Below are positions 19,944-29,027 of a DNA stretch of 64,000 nt, one piece after another. Position 1 is the first letter of the stretch; each line of letters begins with the position of its first letter. This DNA is from Pseudomonas sp. ATCC 13867 (lineage in GTDB: Bacteria > Pseudomonadota > Gammaproteobacteria > Pseudomonadales > Pseudomonadaceae): the NCBI RefSeq assembly GCF_000349845.1, contig NC_020829.1, positions 1,736,001 through 1,800,000 on the forward strand, written 5' to 3'. A program made the position numbers and the translations under genes. The notes under the pieces were generated by a model. That model was not told the DNA's origin. It saw only the letters and a list, made by a program, of their open reading frames with translations, and ran no database searches.

Positions 19944-20963
19944 ATGAATTCTCTGACCTTCTCCCGCTCCACCTGGCTCAACTCCCTGCACATGACCTCG
20001 CTGACCGTCGCGCTGATGGAGTCCGAGGGGCACAGCCGCGAGTCCATCCTCGAGGGCAGCGGCATCACCGGCGACGACCTGCTCGACCTGCGCCGGCTGG
20101 TCAGCCCGTGGCAGGAGCAGCAGGTCTTCGCCAACGTGCAGAACCTCGCCGGTGAACCGGCCCTCGGCCTGCGCCTGGGCGTACGCACGCGGATCACCGC
20201 CTACGGCCTGTTGGGTTATGCGCTGATCTCCGCGCCCACCCTGGGCGAGGCGCTGCGCATCGGCCTGAGCTACCCGGTGTTGCTGGGCACCTACTTCCAC
20301 CTCGCGCTGGAAGTGGACGGCGACATGGCCTGGCTGGTCGCCACCGGCTACGGCGAAGAGGAAGAGCTGCGCCCGTTCAACACCGAGCTGTGCCTGGGCT
20401 CGCTGAAGGTCGCCTGCGCCGACCTGCTCGGCCAGCCGTTGCCGCTGGTGCGCGCCGAATTCGACTACACCGGCCCGGCCGACCGCTGCGCCGCCTACGC
20501 CACGCTGTTCGGCTGCCAGCTGGATTTCGACTGCCCGCGCAGCGCCATCGGCTTCCCGGCGAGCTGGCTGGACATGCGTCTGCCGCTGGCCGACGCGGTG
20601 ACCCACCGGGAGATGCTGGAGCAGTGCCGCCGGCAGAATATCGACCTGGCCGCGCGCCGCGCCTGGCTGGACAAGGTTCGCGCGATTCTCGGCGAACGCC
20701 TGCAGGAGCCGCCGGGCCTGGAGGAACTGGCGCGCCGCCTGAACTGCTCCTCGCGCAGCCTGCGCCGCCATCTGCAGCAACAGCAGACCAGCTACCAGCA
20801 GTTGCTCGACGAACTGCGCTTCGCCCGCGCCAAGGAACTGCTACAGGACGGCGACATGCCGATCTACCGCATCGCCGAGGAACTCGGCTTCAGCGAGACC
20901 GCCAGCCTGCGCCACGCCTTCCAGCGCTGGAGCGGCCAGCCGCCGAGCCACTTCCGTGCATAG
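19944..20963 (+). CDS. AraC family transcriptional regulator (OruR-type N-terminal domain)
   Basis: The 339-residue product has an N-terminal ligand-sensing domain of the arabinose_bd/OruR type (about 25-210, including GLRLGVRTRITAYGLLGYAL) and a C-terminal double helix-turn-helix domain (about 240-339), ending in the AraC signature IAEELGFSETASLRHAFQRW. Regulators of this architecture usually control a single catabolic or efflux operon in response to a small effector. No obvious target lies adjacent apart from the small DUF3079 gene 119 bases downstream. From memory it corresponds to PA2704 of P. aeruginosa. Confidence 0.9.
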   Translation: MNSLTFSRSTWLNSLHMTSLTVALMESEGHSRESILEGSGITGDDLLDLRRLVSPWQEQQVFANVQNLAGEPALGLRLGVRTRITAYGLLGYALISAPTLGEALRIGLSYPVLLGTYFHLALEVDGDMAWLVATGYGEEEELRPFNTELCLGSLKVACADLLGQPLPLVRAEFDYTGPADRCAAYATLFGCQLDFDCPRSAIGFPASWLDMRLPLADAVTHREMLEQCRRQNIDLAARRAWLDKVRAILGERLQEPPGLEELARRLNCSSRSLRRHLQQQQTSYQQLLDELRFARAKELLQDGDMPIYRIAEELGFSETASLRHAFQRWSGQPPSHFRA

Positions 20964-21082
20964 CGAGCGGTGCACAAAGAGCCGTGCATGAAATCCGCGT
21001 AAAATTGTCGCAGATCAAGGATCAGGCCCGTCTGACAGGCATAGCCTTCAGGAATCCCACAAGGAAGCCCGAGGGCCTGATC

Positions 21083-21298
21083 ATGGCCAAGAAATTCCCC
21101 CTCAATCCGCCGCACCCCGAGCGTATCTGCTGGGGCTGCGATCGCTACTGCCCGTCCACCAACCTGGCCTGCGGCAACGGCGCCGACCGCACCATGCACC
21201 CGGCCGAGATGCTCGGCGAGGACTGGTACCAGTTCGGTGACTGGGGCATCGAGGCGTCGAATACGATTTCCGTAGTGCAGCTGGAGCCTTCCAGCTAG
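21083..21298 (+). CDS. DUF3079 domain-containing small protein
   Basis: This 71-residue protein begins MAKKFPLNPPHPERICWGCD and has four cysteines (ICWGC, DRYC and NLAC), probably a small metal-binding module. The composition and motifs match DUF3079, whose function is unknown. GAGGG about 7 bases upstream supports the ATG at 21083. It lies downstream of the AraC gene on the same strand and is followed by a strong terminator. Confidence 0.8.
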   Translation: MAKKFPLNPPHPERICWGCDRYCPSTNLACGNGADRTMHPAEMLGEDWYQFGDWGIEASNTISVVQLEPSS

Positions 21299-21326
21299 CA
21301 CTCGCCCCGCGCCCTGGCGGCGCCGG

Positions 21327-21372
21327 ATGAAAAAGCGCGCACTCCGGGGGAGTGCGCGCTTTCGTTTCATCA
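21327..21372. terminator. Strong bidirectional terminator
   Basis: AAGCGCGCACTCC pairs perfectly with GGAGTGCGCGCTT around a short G loop, flanked by A-rich and T-rich tracts that extend the pairing (GATGAAA / TTTCATC). It can terminate the DUF3079 transcript and, on the other strand, the methyltransferase or former AraC transcript. Confidence 0.92.
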
Positions 21373-21414
21373 GCTCTTGGCCGGGGCGATGCCGTAGAGC
21401 TTCCGGAAGCGCGA
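21370..21414 (-). pseudogene. C-terminal remnant of an AraC-type regulator gene
   Basis: On the minus strand, fourteen codons followed by TGA read SRFRKLYGIAPAKS, the typical end of the second helix-turn-helix of AraC-family proteins. A stop codon directly precedes this segment in frame, and no further AraC motif is visible before the methyltransferase gene ends at 21476. The segment joins straight onto the terminator at 21327-21372. It looks like the scar of a gene deleted except for its last codons. Confidence 0.6.
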
Positions 21415-21475
21415 TCAGCCCGGCCGTCTGCATCAGAACCACGTGCTCGCCGTTGCGGCTGCCGCTCGATGACGG

Positions 21476-22519
21476 TCAGGCGCGGGCTTCCAGGATCAGG
21501 TTGAAGGGTGTTTCCGCAGCGCGGCGGAACTGGCTGAACCCGGCCTCCTCGAAGACCTTGCGCAGACGTGCTTCGCCCGCTTGCGCGCCCAGGCCCAGGC
21601 CGACTTCCTGGGACAGCGAATTGGGCGTGCAGATGAAGGTGGAGGCGGCATAGAACAGCCGGCCCACCGGGTTGAGGTTGTCGTCGAGGTGGTCGTTGGC
21701 GAAGGGCTCCACCAGCAGTACCGTGCCGTCCGGCTTGAGTGCCTGGCGGGCATGGCGGGCGGCGCCGACCGGGTCGCCCATGTCGTGCAGGCAGTCGAAG
21801 AAGCAGATCAGGTCGTAGTCGCCCGGATAGTCCTTGGCGCTGGCGCGCTCGAAGCGTGTGCGATCGGCCACGCCTGCCTCCGTGGCGCGCTGGGTGGCGG
21901 TGTCGATCGATGGCGCGTGATAGTCGAAGCCGGCGAACCGCGAGTCGGGGAAGGCCTGCGCCATGATTACCGTGGAGGCGCCGTGGCCGCAGCCGATGTC
22001 CGCGACCTGCGCGCCGCGCTGGAGCTTCTCGAGCACGCCGTCGAGCGCCGGCAGCCATTCGCTGACCAGGTGCGCCCGGTAGCCGGGACGGAAGAACCGC
22101 TCGGTGCCGGAGAACATGCAGGGGTGGTGATCGCCCCAGGGCAATGCGCCGTCGCCACGCATGGCGGCCACCAGCTTGTCCTTGTCGTGGAACAGCGCCG
22201 CGACCACCACCGCGCCACCGGCGACATAGACCGGCGAGTCCTCCACCGCCAAGGCCAGGGCCTGCTCTTCGGGCAGGCGGAAGAGGCCGTCGTGGTGTTC
22301 CATGTAGCCGGACGCGGCGTGGGCGCTGAGCCATTCGCGCACCAGGCGGGCGTTGCAGCCGGTGCGCTCGGCCAGGGTCTGGGCGCTGATCGGCTGGCTG
22401 TCCGCCATCGCGCGGTACAGGCCGAGTTCGTCGCCGAGGATGATGTTGGCGAGCATCGCCGCGCCACCCATGTCGGTGACCAGCTTGCCCATGAAATCGT
22501 TGAGCTTGGCTTCGTCCAT
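21476..22519 (-). CDS. Class I SAM-dependent methyltransferase with N-terminal winged-helix domain
   Basis: The 347-residue protein starts at the ATG at 22519 (MDEAKLNDFM), with AGGAGT upstream; the frame extends another 46 codons without coding character. Residues 1-95 form a dimerisation/winged-helix region like those of O-methyltransferases (LAERTGCNARLVREWL). The SAM-binding motif VADIGCGHG is at 172-180, followed by FDYHAPSID and FFDCLHDMGDP. The product class (small-molecule O- or C-methylation) is clear but the acceptor is not. It stands alone on this strand and is unlike any biosynthetic neighbour here. Confidence 0.85.
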   Translation of the reverse strand: MDEAKLNDFMGKLVTDMGGAAMLANIILGDELGLYRAMADSQPISAQTLAERTGCNARLVREWLSAHAASGYMEHHDGLFRLPEEQALALAVEDSPVYVAGGAVVVAALFHDKDKLVAAMRGDGALPWGDHHPCMFSGTERFFRPGYRAHLVSEWLPALDGVLEKLQRGAQVADIGCGHGASTVIMAQAFPDSRFAGFDYHAPSIDTATQRATEAGVADRTRFERASAKDYPGDYDLICFFDCLHDMGDPVGAARHARQALKPDGTVLLVEPFANDHLDDNLNPVGRLFYAASTFICTPNSLSQEVGLGLGAQAGEARLRKVFEEAGFSQFRRAAETPFNLILEARA

Positions 22520-22847
22520 GACGCGACTCCTGCGCAGGACCACCGTGCACGCGTCGGCCCGACGGTGGTCGGGTAGAGGGCAGGGCGGCGAGGGGCGCAT
22601 GCCGGATGACCCTTTGCCGCGCCGGACACCGGGCGCGACGGCCCGGTGCGTCGTCACGCAATGGCGGCGTCCCGGGCGGGAGCATTGCGTACGGGCCGGC
22701 CGAGTCGGAGCGCACCGGCACCGACGGTGTTGCGCTCGACGACGGACTCAGCGAGGTGTGGCCCCGTGCGGGGGCCTATGGTTCAGTCTAGGTTTGCCCG
22801 CGTGTGCGGGCGCGGTGGCCGACCTGTGGTCGATGCATCCAGGGGAC
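22520..22847. other. Intergenic region upstream of the methyltransferase gene
   Basis: These 328 bases separate two minus-strand genes. I see no gene. A short GC hairpin (GCCCGC-GTGT-GCGGGC, 22796-22811), followed by AAACC on the minus strand, may weakly terminate the MscS transcript. The methyltransferase promoter must lie here, but no clear -35/-10 pair stands out. Confidence 0.5.
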
Positions 22848-25280
22848 TCATTCTCCAGGGTCCGTTGCGGGCTTCTGCGGAACCGGCAGTGGCTGCTGCA
22901 GCACCAGGCTCTGCGGCGAGGACAGCGAGATACCCAGTTCGCGCAGGCGGCCGAGGATGGTGAAGAGCAGGTCGCTGCGTGCGGTAGCCACGGCGCGCGG
23001 GCTGTTCACGTAGCCCGACACGCCCAGGGTCAGCCCGGTGGCGCCGAGTTCCTTGAAGGTCACCGACGGCGCCGGCGTGGCGGTAATCGACTCATGCTCG
23101 GCAAAGGCCGCCAGCAGCACCTCGCGAACCTTCAGCACATCGGTGTCCAGCGGCAGCGTCAGGCTGATGCTGACCACCCCCAGGGCGTTGCTCATGGTCA
23201 CGTTGCGCACGTTCTGGGAAATGAACTGCGAGTTGGGGACGATCACCGTGGACTGGTCGGACATCTGGATTTCCGTGGCGCGTACGTTGATCCGCCGGAT
23301 GTCGCCTTCCACGCCCCCGGTCAGGCTGACCCAGTCGCCGACCTTCACCGGTCGCTCGGTCAGCAGGATCAGGCCGGAAATGAAGTTCTGCACGATGGCC
23401 TGCAGGCCGAAGCCGATGCCCACCGACAGGGCGCTGACCACCCAGGTCAGGCTGGTGAGGTTGATGCGCAGGGCCGAAAGCACCAGCAGCACCAGGATGA
23501 CCATGCCGATGTAGCCCACCAGGGTCACCAGCGAGGCGCGCATGCCCACATCCATGCTGGTTTCCGGCAGCAGTTCGTCGGCCAGCCAGCGCTTGAGCAG
23601 ACGCAGGCCGAACAGGCCGGCGCCCAGCGTCGCCAGGGCCAGCAGGATGTCCTGCGGAACGATGTTCAGGCGGCCCAGCGACTGGCCGCTTTCCACCAGT
23701 TGCACCAGTCCTTGCAGCAACTCGCCCGGGCTGGCGCCGGATGTGGAGAACGCCACCAGCAGGGTCGATAGCACCAGCAGGGTGCGGCCCGTGCCGGTCA
23801 GCAGCGTGGTGAACTGCGCCTGATGCTGCGGATTGACGCCGAGGTTCTGCGCCAGGCGCTCGCCGATCGGATGCTTCGGCGACAGCAGTGCCTCGCAGAG
23901 GTCGCCGAACAGGGCCGTCAGCAGGTAGCCGCTGGCGCAGATCACGCTGGCCCAGAGCAGCTTGCCGGCGAGGAAATAGGCCAGCGAGAGATAGCCGGAG
24001 ACCAGCGCGAGCAGAATCAGCAGCACGGTGATCAGGATGGCCAGGACGATCACGCTGGTGAGCGGGGAGGCCTCGTGGTCGTCCGCCTCGCGACGGCTGC
24101 GGCGGTAGCAGTACAGTGCCGTGGCGAACAGCACGGCGCTGGCCAGGGCGGTGATGCCGTTGACCGCGACGGTCAGGGCGAGGCTGGCGCCGCTGGCGCT
24201 GTTCAGGCGTTCCTGGGTGCCGAGCAGGAGGAGCATCCAGGCCATCAGCCAGGGGAAGGGCGAGAGGGCCTTGGCCACCGGGTCGGGCAGGTCGGGGAGG
24301 CGCCAGGAGGGGCGCTGTACGGCCAGCAGGCCACGGCCGAGGCCGGCGGTGAAGGTGCAGAAGATCACCAGGGCGAGCAGTTGGTCGGCCAGGTTGGACA
24401 TGTTGCCGTCGAGCTGTTCGTGCCAGTCCAGCCCTTCGCGGATCAGCCCGGCCCCGCCGCCCAGGGTGACGATGGTTGCCAGGCTCACCGACAGGGCCAG
24501 GGCGCTGCGCCGTAGTCGGCCGACGGGAATCCAGCGGATCATCGCCTTGGTCAGCAGTTGCTCCAGCAGGCGGCGTCCCGGCACCCAGAGCAGCGCGGCG
24601 GCGATCAGGCAGACGATGAAGGGCGCGCGGTTGCCAGGCTGCCAGGCCTGGACGAGGCTGTCGGCAATCCGTTGGTGGACGGCGTTCAGGCGCGCCAGGT
24701 CATCGTCGGTCGGGCGGATCAGGCTGGACCAGAAGCGCGGACTGAACGGTGGCGAGGAGCGCGTGGCGATCTGCGAGTTGAACTGGCTGCGGCGCAGGTT
24801 GACGATCTGCGCGGCGAGGTCCAGGGCGGCGTTGTCCATCTGCTTGGCGCGCTGTACCTGTTGTGCCAGTTGCTTCTGCTCCGCCTGCAAGTCGTTGCGC
24901 TGGCGGGTGAGGTTGTCCGCTTCGCCGGGTACTTCCGGGCCGAGGACCTTGAGCTGATCCTCCGTGCGGGCGAGCCGGGTGCTGAGGTCTCCCACGCTCT
25001 GTTCGGCGTGCAGCTGGACCTGCAGCGCGGCCTGGCGCAGGGTGGAGAGCAGGCTGTCGTCGCTGTCGGCGGACACGCGCTGGCGAATCAGTTCCAGGCG
25101 ATCACCCAACTGGTCCAGACTGGCCTCCTCGGGCAGGTCCGGCAGTTCGAAGGCGGAGGCGGGCGTCGCCGCGCCCGGTTCGTCCGCCAGCGCGGCGTCG
25201 GTGCCGGCCAGCGACAGCATCAGTGCCGACATCAGTAGCAACAGGGCATGGCAGCATACCCGTGCGATGGTTTTCCGCAT
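22848..25280 (-). CDS. DUF3772 / MscS-type mechanosensitive ion channel
   Basis: This 810-residue inner-membrane protein has a cleavable signal peptide (ends near ALADE), a large periplasmic N-terminal coiled-coil region (about 40-190, including LTRQRNDLQAEQKQL; DUF3772), about ten hydrophobic segments from 225 to 600, and a C-terminal MscS core. The pore helix region reads VVSALSVGIGFGLQAIVQNFISG, followed by the beta domain (KVGDWVSLTGGVEGDI). It should open under membrane tension to release solutes on hypo-osmotic shock. The size and periplasmic domain resemble the large MscK/YbiO/YjeP-type channels. GGGGGGAAG precedes the start. Confidence 0.92.
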   Translation of the reverse strand: MRKTIARVCCHALLLLMSALMLSLAGTDAALADEPGAATPASAFELPDLPEEASLDQLGDRLELIRQRVSADSDDSLLSTLRQAALQVQLHAEQSVGDLSTRLARTEDQLKVLGPEVPGEADNLTRQRNDLQAEQKQLAQQVQRAKQMDNAALDLAAQIVNLRRSQFNSQIATRSSPPFSPRFWSSLIRPTDDDLARLNAVHQRIADSLVQAWQPGNRAPFIVCLIAAALLWVPGRRLLEQLLTKAMIRWIPVGRLRRSALALSVSLATIVTLGGGAGLIREGLDWHEQLDGNMSNLADQLLALVIFCTFTAGLGRGLLAVQRPSWRLPDLPDPVAKALSPFPWLMAWMLLLLGTQERLNSASGASLALTVAVNGITALASAVLFATALYCYRRSRREADDHEASPLTSVIVLAILITVLLILLALVSGYLSLAYFLAGKLLWASVICASGYLLTALFGDLCEALLSPKHPIGERLAQNLGVNPQHQAQFTTLLTGTGRTLLVLSTLLVAFSTSGASPGELLQGLVQLVESGQSLGRLNIVPQDILLALATLGAGLFGLRLLKRWLADELLPETSMDVGMRASLVTLVGYIGMVILVLLVLSALRINLTSLTWVVSALSVGIGFGLQAIVQNFISGLILLTERPVKVGDWVSLTGGVEGDIRRINVRATEIQMSDQSTVIVPNSQFISQNVRNVTMSNALGVVSISLTLPLDTDVLKVREVLLAAFAEHESITATPAPSVTFKELGATGLTLGVSGYVNSPRAVATARSDLLFTILGRLRELGISLSSPQSLVLQQPLPVPQKPATDPGE

Positions 25281-25535
25281 CTTCCCCCCATCCGATGGTC
25301 ATGGCGCGATACCGGAGTTCGACCGGGCTGCGCCGTGGCAATTCCCTGAAGCATAGCGAGGCGGGGGAACGCTAGGGGAAGGTTTCAGGACGGTTTCCGG
25401 TCGGTACGGTTGGTTAAGGGTCACAAATTATGGCCATATCGATCCCCTTTTGGCCGCTCACGCTGTTCTGCGCCGTGGCCAGGCTGGGCAGAATCCTGCC
25501 ACCCGAGAACAATAATCCGTCAGAGGTTCATTCCC

Positions 25536-26576
25536 ATGCTCACGGTCTATAGCGACGATCACCGCCTGCACTTCGGCCAGTCCGAACTGGTCGACGGCAA
25601 ACTCCAGCCCTGCTTCGAAATGCCCAGCCGCGCAGACACCGTGCTGGCTCGCGTGAAGTCGCAGAACCTGGGCGAGGTCATCGCCCCGAAGGACTTCGGC
25701 CTGGAACCGATCCTGCGCACCCACAACACCCGCTACGTCGAATTCCTCAAGGGCGCCTGGGCCCGCTGGGCGGCCGAAGGCCATACCGGCGACCTGGTCT
25801 CCACCACCTTCCCGGGGCGCCGCCTGCGCCGTGACGGCCCCATCCCCACCGCGCTGATGGGCGAGCTGGGCCACTACAGTTTCGACACCGAGGCGCCGAT
25901 CACCGCGGGCACCTGGCAGGCCATCTACAGTTCGGCCCAGGTCGCGCTGACCGCCCAGGACCACATGCGCCAGGGCGCCAACATGGCCTTCGGCCTGTGC
26001 CGTCCGCCGGGCCACCATGCCGGCAGCGATTTCATGGGCGGCTACTGCTTCCTGAACAACGCCGCCATCGTCAGCCAGGCCTTCCTCGACCAGGGCGCCA
26101 GGCGCGTGGCCATCCTCGACGTGGACTACCACCACGGCAACGGCACCCAGGACATCTTCTACCGCCGCAACGACGTGCTGTTCGCCTCGATCCACGGCGA
26201 CCCGCTGGTGGAGTACCCATACTTCCTCGGCCACGCCGACGAGCACGGCGAAGGCGCCGGCGACGGCTACAACCACAACTACCCGCTGGCTCACGGCACC
26301 GGCTGGGACGGCTGGTCCGCCGCCCTCGACGATGCCTGCCGCAAGATCGCCGCCTACGCACCGGACGCGGTGGTGGTCTCGCTGGGCGTGGATACCTACA
26401 AGGACGACCCGATCTCCCAGTTCAAGCTGGACAGCCCGGACTACCTGCGCATGGGCGAACGCATCGCCGCCCTGGGAATTCCGACCCTGTTCATCATGGA
26501 AGGCGGTTACGCGGTCGAAGCCATCGGCGTCAACGCGGTGAACGTGCTGCAAGGCTTCGAAGCCGCCGCGCGTTGA
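25536..26576 (+). CDS. aphA: Acetylpolyamine amidohydrolase (histone deacetylase family)
   Basis: This 346-residue zinc hydrolase deacetylates acetylated polyamines such as acetylputrescine and acetylcadaverine in the cytoplasm. The catalytic His pair is H160-H161 (RPPGHHAG). The zinc ligands are D197 and H199 (DVDYHHGNGT) and D286 (GVDTYKDDP), spaced as in the Mycoplana acetylpolyamine amidohydrolase. AGAGG precedes the ATG at 25536; 42 upstream in-frame codons are excluded. A polyamine-binding protein gene follows 85 bases downstream after a hairpin, the same pairing as PA1409-PA1410 from memory. Together they suggest import and deacetylation of acetylpolyamines so they can be used as carbon and nitrogen source. 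Confidence 0.93.
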   Translation: MLTVYSDDHRLHFGQSELVDGKLQPCFEMPSRADTVLARVKSQNLGEVIAPKDFGLEPILRTHNTRYVEFLKGAWARWAAEGHTGDLVSTTFPGRRLRRDGPIPTALMGELGHYSFDTEAPITAGTWQAIYSSAQVALTAQDHMRQGANMAFGLCRPPGHHAGSDFMGGYCFLNNAAIVSQAFLDQGARRVAILDVDYHHGNGTQDIFYRRNDVLFASIHGDPLVEYPYFLGHADEHGEGAGDGYNHNYPLAHGTGWDGWSAALDDACRKIAAYAPDAVVVSLGVDTYKDDPISQFKLDSPDYLRMGERIAALGIPTLFIMEGGYAVEAIGVNAVNVLQGFEAAAR

Positions 26577-26584
26577 CCGACGCC

Positions 26585-26615
26585 ACCGGGCGGACGAGAG
26601 TCCGCCCGGTTTCAT
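26585..26615 (+). terminator. Hairpin between aphA and the binding-protein gene
   Basis: ACCGGGCGGAC pairs perfectly with GTCCGCCCGGT around a GAGA loop, followed by TTCATT. It starts 8 bases after the aphA stop and is probably a partial terminator setting the ratio of the two products. Confidence 0.7.
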
Positions 26616-26661
26616 TCTGGCTCGCGAACGCTTGTGCGGGCGCATCACCCCGGGGAAGGAC

Positions 26662-27759
26662 ATGAACAAGAACACCGTGCTGCGCGGCCTGCTCGCCGCC
26701 GCCACCCTCGTCACGGCCAGCGTCGCCAGCGCCGAGCCGCAAGTGCGCATCTACAACTGGTTCGACTACATCGGCCCGGACACCCTGAAGGGCTTCCAGG
26801 CTGAAACCGGTATCAAGCCGCAATACGACGTCTACGACAGCAACGAAGTGCTGGAAGCCAAGCTGCTCTCCGGCCATTCCGGCTATGACGTGGTCGTCCC
26901 CAGCGACAGCTTCCTCCCCAACTACCTCAAGGCCGGCGTGTTCCAGCCGCTGGACAAGAGCCAACTGCCGAACTGGAAGAACCTCAACCCGGCACTGCTC
27001 AAGGTGCTGGAGAGCAAGGATCCTGGCAACCGGTACGTCATGCCCTACATGTGGGGCACCAACGGCATCGCCTACAACGTCGACAAGGTCAAGGCCGTGC
27101 TCGGCGACAACGCGCCAGTGGACTCCTGGGACCTGGTGTTCAAGCCGGAGAACCTGGCCAAGCTGAAATCCTGTGGCGTGGCCTTCCTCGACTCGCCCAC
27201 CGAGGTGATCCCGCAGGTCCTGCATTACCTGGGGCTGCCGCCGAACAGCCGCAACCCCCAGGACTACAAGAAGGCGGGGGCGCTGCTGGCGCAACTGCGC
27301 CCGAACATCACCTACTTCAGTTCCTCGAAGTTCGTCACCGACCTCGCCAACGGCGACGTCTGCGTGGCCCTGGCCTGGTCCGGCGGCGCGATGCAGGCGG
27401 CCAACCGCGCCAAGGAAGCGGGCAACGGCATCCACATCGAGTACCGCATTCCCAAGGAAGGAGCGGCAGCCTGGTTCGACGTGCTGGCGATTCCGAAGGA
27501 TTCGAAGAACGTCGGGCAGGCCCACGCCTTCCTCAACTACCTGCTGCGCCCGGACGTGGTGGCGCCGATCTCCGACTACGTGGCCTACGCCAACCCCAAC
27601 CAGGCGGCGGATGGGCTGATTTCGACGGAACTGCGTGACAACCCCAACGTCTACCCGCCGGCCGAGGTGCAGGCCCGGTTGTTCTCGGTGGAACCGCTGC
27701 CGCAGAAGCTGGAACGCCTCCGCACCCGCACCTGGAGTCAGGTGAAATCCGGCAAGTGA
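26662..27759 (+). CDS. Polyamine ABC transporter periplasmic binding protein (PotF-like)
   Basis: The 365-residue protein has an N-terminal signal peptide (cut near ASAEP) and the PotF-type landmarks [51 protein letters not shown] and AWFDVLAIPKD. It parallels the protein at 15005-16099 closely, but the first binding segment reads WFDY rather than WSDY, a pocket difference that may shift preference among di-, tri- and acetylpolyamines. The start at 26662 follows GGGGAAGGAC. No ABC permease or ATPase is adjacent. The aphA context points to acetylpolyamine or polyamine capture. Confidence 0.92.
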   Translation: MNKNTVLRGLLAAATLVTASVASAEPQVRIYNWFDYIGPDTLKGFQAETGIKPQYDVYDSNEVLEAKLLSGHSGYDVVVPSDSFLPNYLKAGVFQPLDKSQLPNWKNLNPALLKVLESKDPGNRYVMPYMWGTNGIAYNVDKVKAVLGDNAPVDSWDLVFKPENLAKLKSCGVAFLDSPTEVIPQVLHYLGLPPNSRNPQDYKKAGALLAQLRPNITYFSSSKFVTDLANGDVCVALAWSGGAMQAANRAKEAGNGIHIEYRIPKEGAAAWFDVLAIPKDSKNVGQAHAFLNYLLRPDVVAPISDYVAYANPNQAADGLISTELRDNPNVYPPAEVQARLFSVEPLPQKLERLRTRTWSQVKSGK

Positions 27760-27820
27760 TGTCGTTCGCGGTGGGCTGGGCAGCGGATTTTCGTTGGCGG
27801 CCGGCCGTCTCGAACTGGAA

Positions 27821-27855
27821 TAATCGGCGGACTTTCATGTCCGCCGATTTTCATT
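27821..27855 (+). terminator. Terminator after the polyamine-binding-protein gene
   Basis: AATCGGCGGAC pairs with GTCCGCCGATT around a TTTCAT loop, followed by TTCATT. It lies 62 bases after the stop. Confidence 0.85.
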
Positions 27856-27930
27856 GGACGTTTCCCTTCTTCTGCCGAGACTTGCCATGTCCTGTCCGAA
27901 CCTCGATCGCGTCTTCGTCCGGAGGCGCCC

Positions 27931-28851
27931 ATGATTGCCGAACGCAAGAACGCCGATGCTTTCGCCATCCAGGTGATGACCGGCCTGTGCGTGATCTGGG
28001 GTATCCAGCAGGTGATGGTGAAGCTCGCCGCGCCGGACATCGCGCCGATCATGCAGGCCTTCGGGCGCAGCGTGATCGCCGCCGTGCTGGTGGGGCTGAT
28101 GATGTGCTGGCGCGGTGGCTGGGAAGGGCTGCGCCAGGGCACCCTGGCCGGCGGCGCGCTGGCCGGGGTGCTGTTCTCAGCGGAATTTTTCTTCATCGCC
28201 CAGGGGCTGGTCTACACCTCCGCCTCGCACATGGCGGTGTTCATCTATACGGCGCCGATCTTCTCGGCGCTGTGCCTGCATTTCCTGCTGCCCAGCGAAC
28301 GCCTGCGGCCACTGCAGTGGCTGGGCATCGCGGTGTGCTTCGGCGGTATCGCGCTGTGCTTCGGTGGCAATTTCGACCTTGCCGGGATGGATGGCCGCAT
28401 GTTGCTGGGCGACGCCTTCGGTGTGCTCGCCGGACTGTCCTGGGGGCTGACCACCGTGGCGGTACGCACCACGCGGTTGTCCGAGGCGCCGCCGAGTCTG
28501 ACGCTGTTCTACCAGCTGTTCGCCGCTGCGCTGCTGCTGCCGCTCATCGCGCTGGCGCTGGGTGAAACCCATAACGTCAGCCTGACCGCCATCGGCGTGG
28601 GCAGTGTGTTGTTCCAGGGCATCCTGGTGTCGTTCTTCAGCTATTTCACCTGGTTCTGGCTGTTGCGCCGCTACCTGGCCTCGAACCTGGCGGTGTTTTC
28701 CTTCATGACGCCGATGTTCGGCATCGCTTTCGGGGTGCTGATCCTGGGGGAGCCGCTGAGCCTGAATTTCGTCGGTGGCGCGGTGCTGGTGCTGGCGGGG
28801 ATCACGCTGGTCAGCAGCGAGCAGTGGGTGCGGCGGACGCTGCGTCGCTGA
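27931..28851 (+). CDS. EamA/DMT family transporter
   Basis: The 306-residue polytopic inner-membrane protein has ten predicted helices in two EamA repeats (CVIWGIQQVMVKLA near residue 20 and GDAFGVLAGLSWGLTTVAVR near residue 155). It is the third EamA-type exporter in this window. The substrate is unknown. The start at 27931 is preceded by GGAGGCGCCC, a good ribosome binding site. It stands alone between terminators. Confidence 0.87.
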   Translation: MIAERKNADAFAIQVMTGLCVIWGIQQVMVKLAAPDIAPIMQAFGRSVIAAVLVGLMMCWRGGWEGLRQGTLAGGALAGVLFSAEFFFIAQGLVYTSASHMAVFIYTAPIFSALCLHFLLPSERLRPLQWLGIAVCFGGIALCFGGNFDLAGMDGRMLLGDAFGVLAGLSWGLTTVAVRTTRLSEAPPSLTLFYQLFAAALLLPLIALALGETHNVSLTAIGVGSVLFQGILVSFFSYFTWFWLLRRYLASNLAVFSFMTPMFGIAFGVLILGEPLSLNFVGGAVLVLAGITLVSSEQWVRRTLRR

Positions 28852-28870
28852 TCGTCGATATGTCGCGCTC

Positions 28871-28912
28871 TTGATTCAGGTCAGGCGCTGATCCGGTCTG
28901 AACCGATAGGCT
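28871..28912 (+). promoter_or_regulatory. Anr/FNR-type box and -10 of the PA1414-like gene
   Basis: TTGATTCAGGTCAG at 28871-28884 differs from the common Anr form TTGAT-N4-GTCAA at one base. A TAGGCT (28907-28912) fits a -10 element. The implied start is near 28919, which puts the box centre at about -41.5, the class II position used by FNR/Anr activators. No recognisable -35 is present, as expected for Anr dependence. Confidence 0.7.
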
Positions 28913-29027
28913 TTGTATCAAGGAATGAGTGGCGCGGGCGGAGAGTGGGACGCCGAGCTATTCTTTCCTAGGGCGGTTCATGGTGGTAACGGACCGCCCG
29001 ACCCGAATTGGAATGAGGAGGCATCCC

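Noticed and set aside
21299..21475. The peptide EHVVLMQTAGLI just before the AraC scar, considered as a further part of the lost gene
   Set aside because: It is in a different frame from the C-terminal scar and I cannot match it confidently to an AraC domain.
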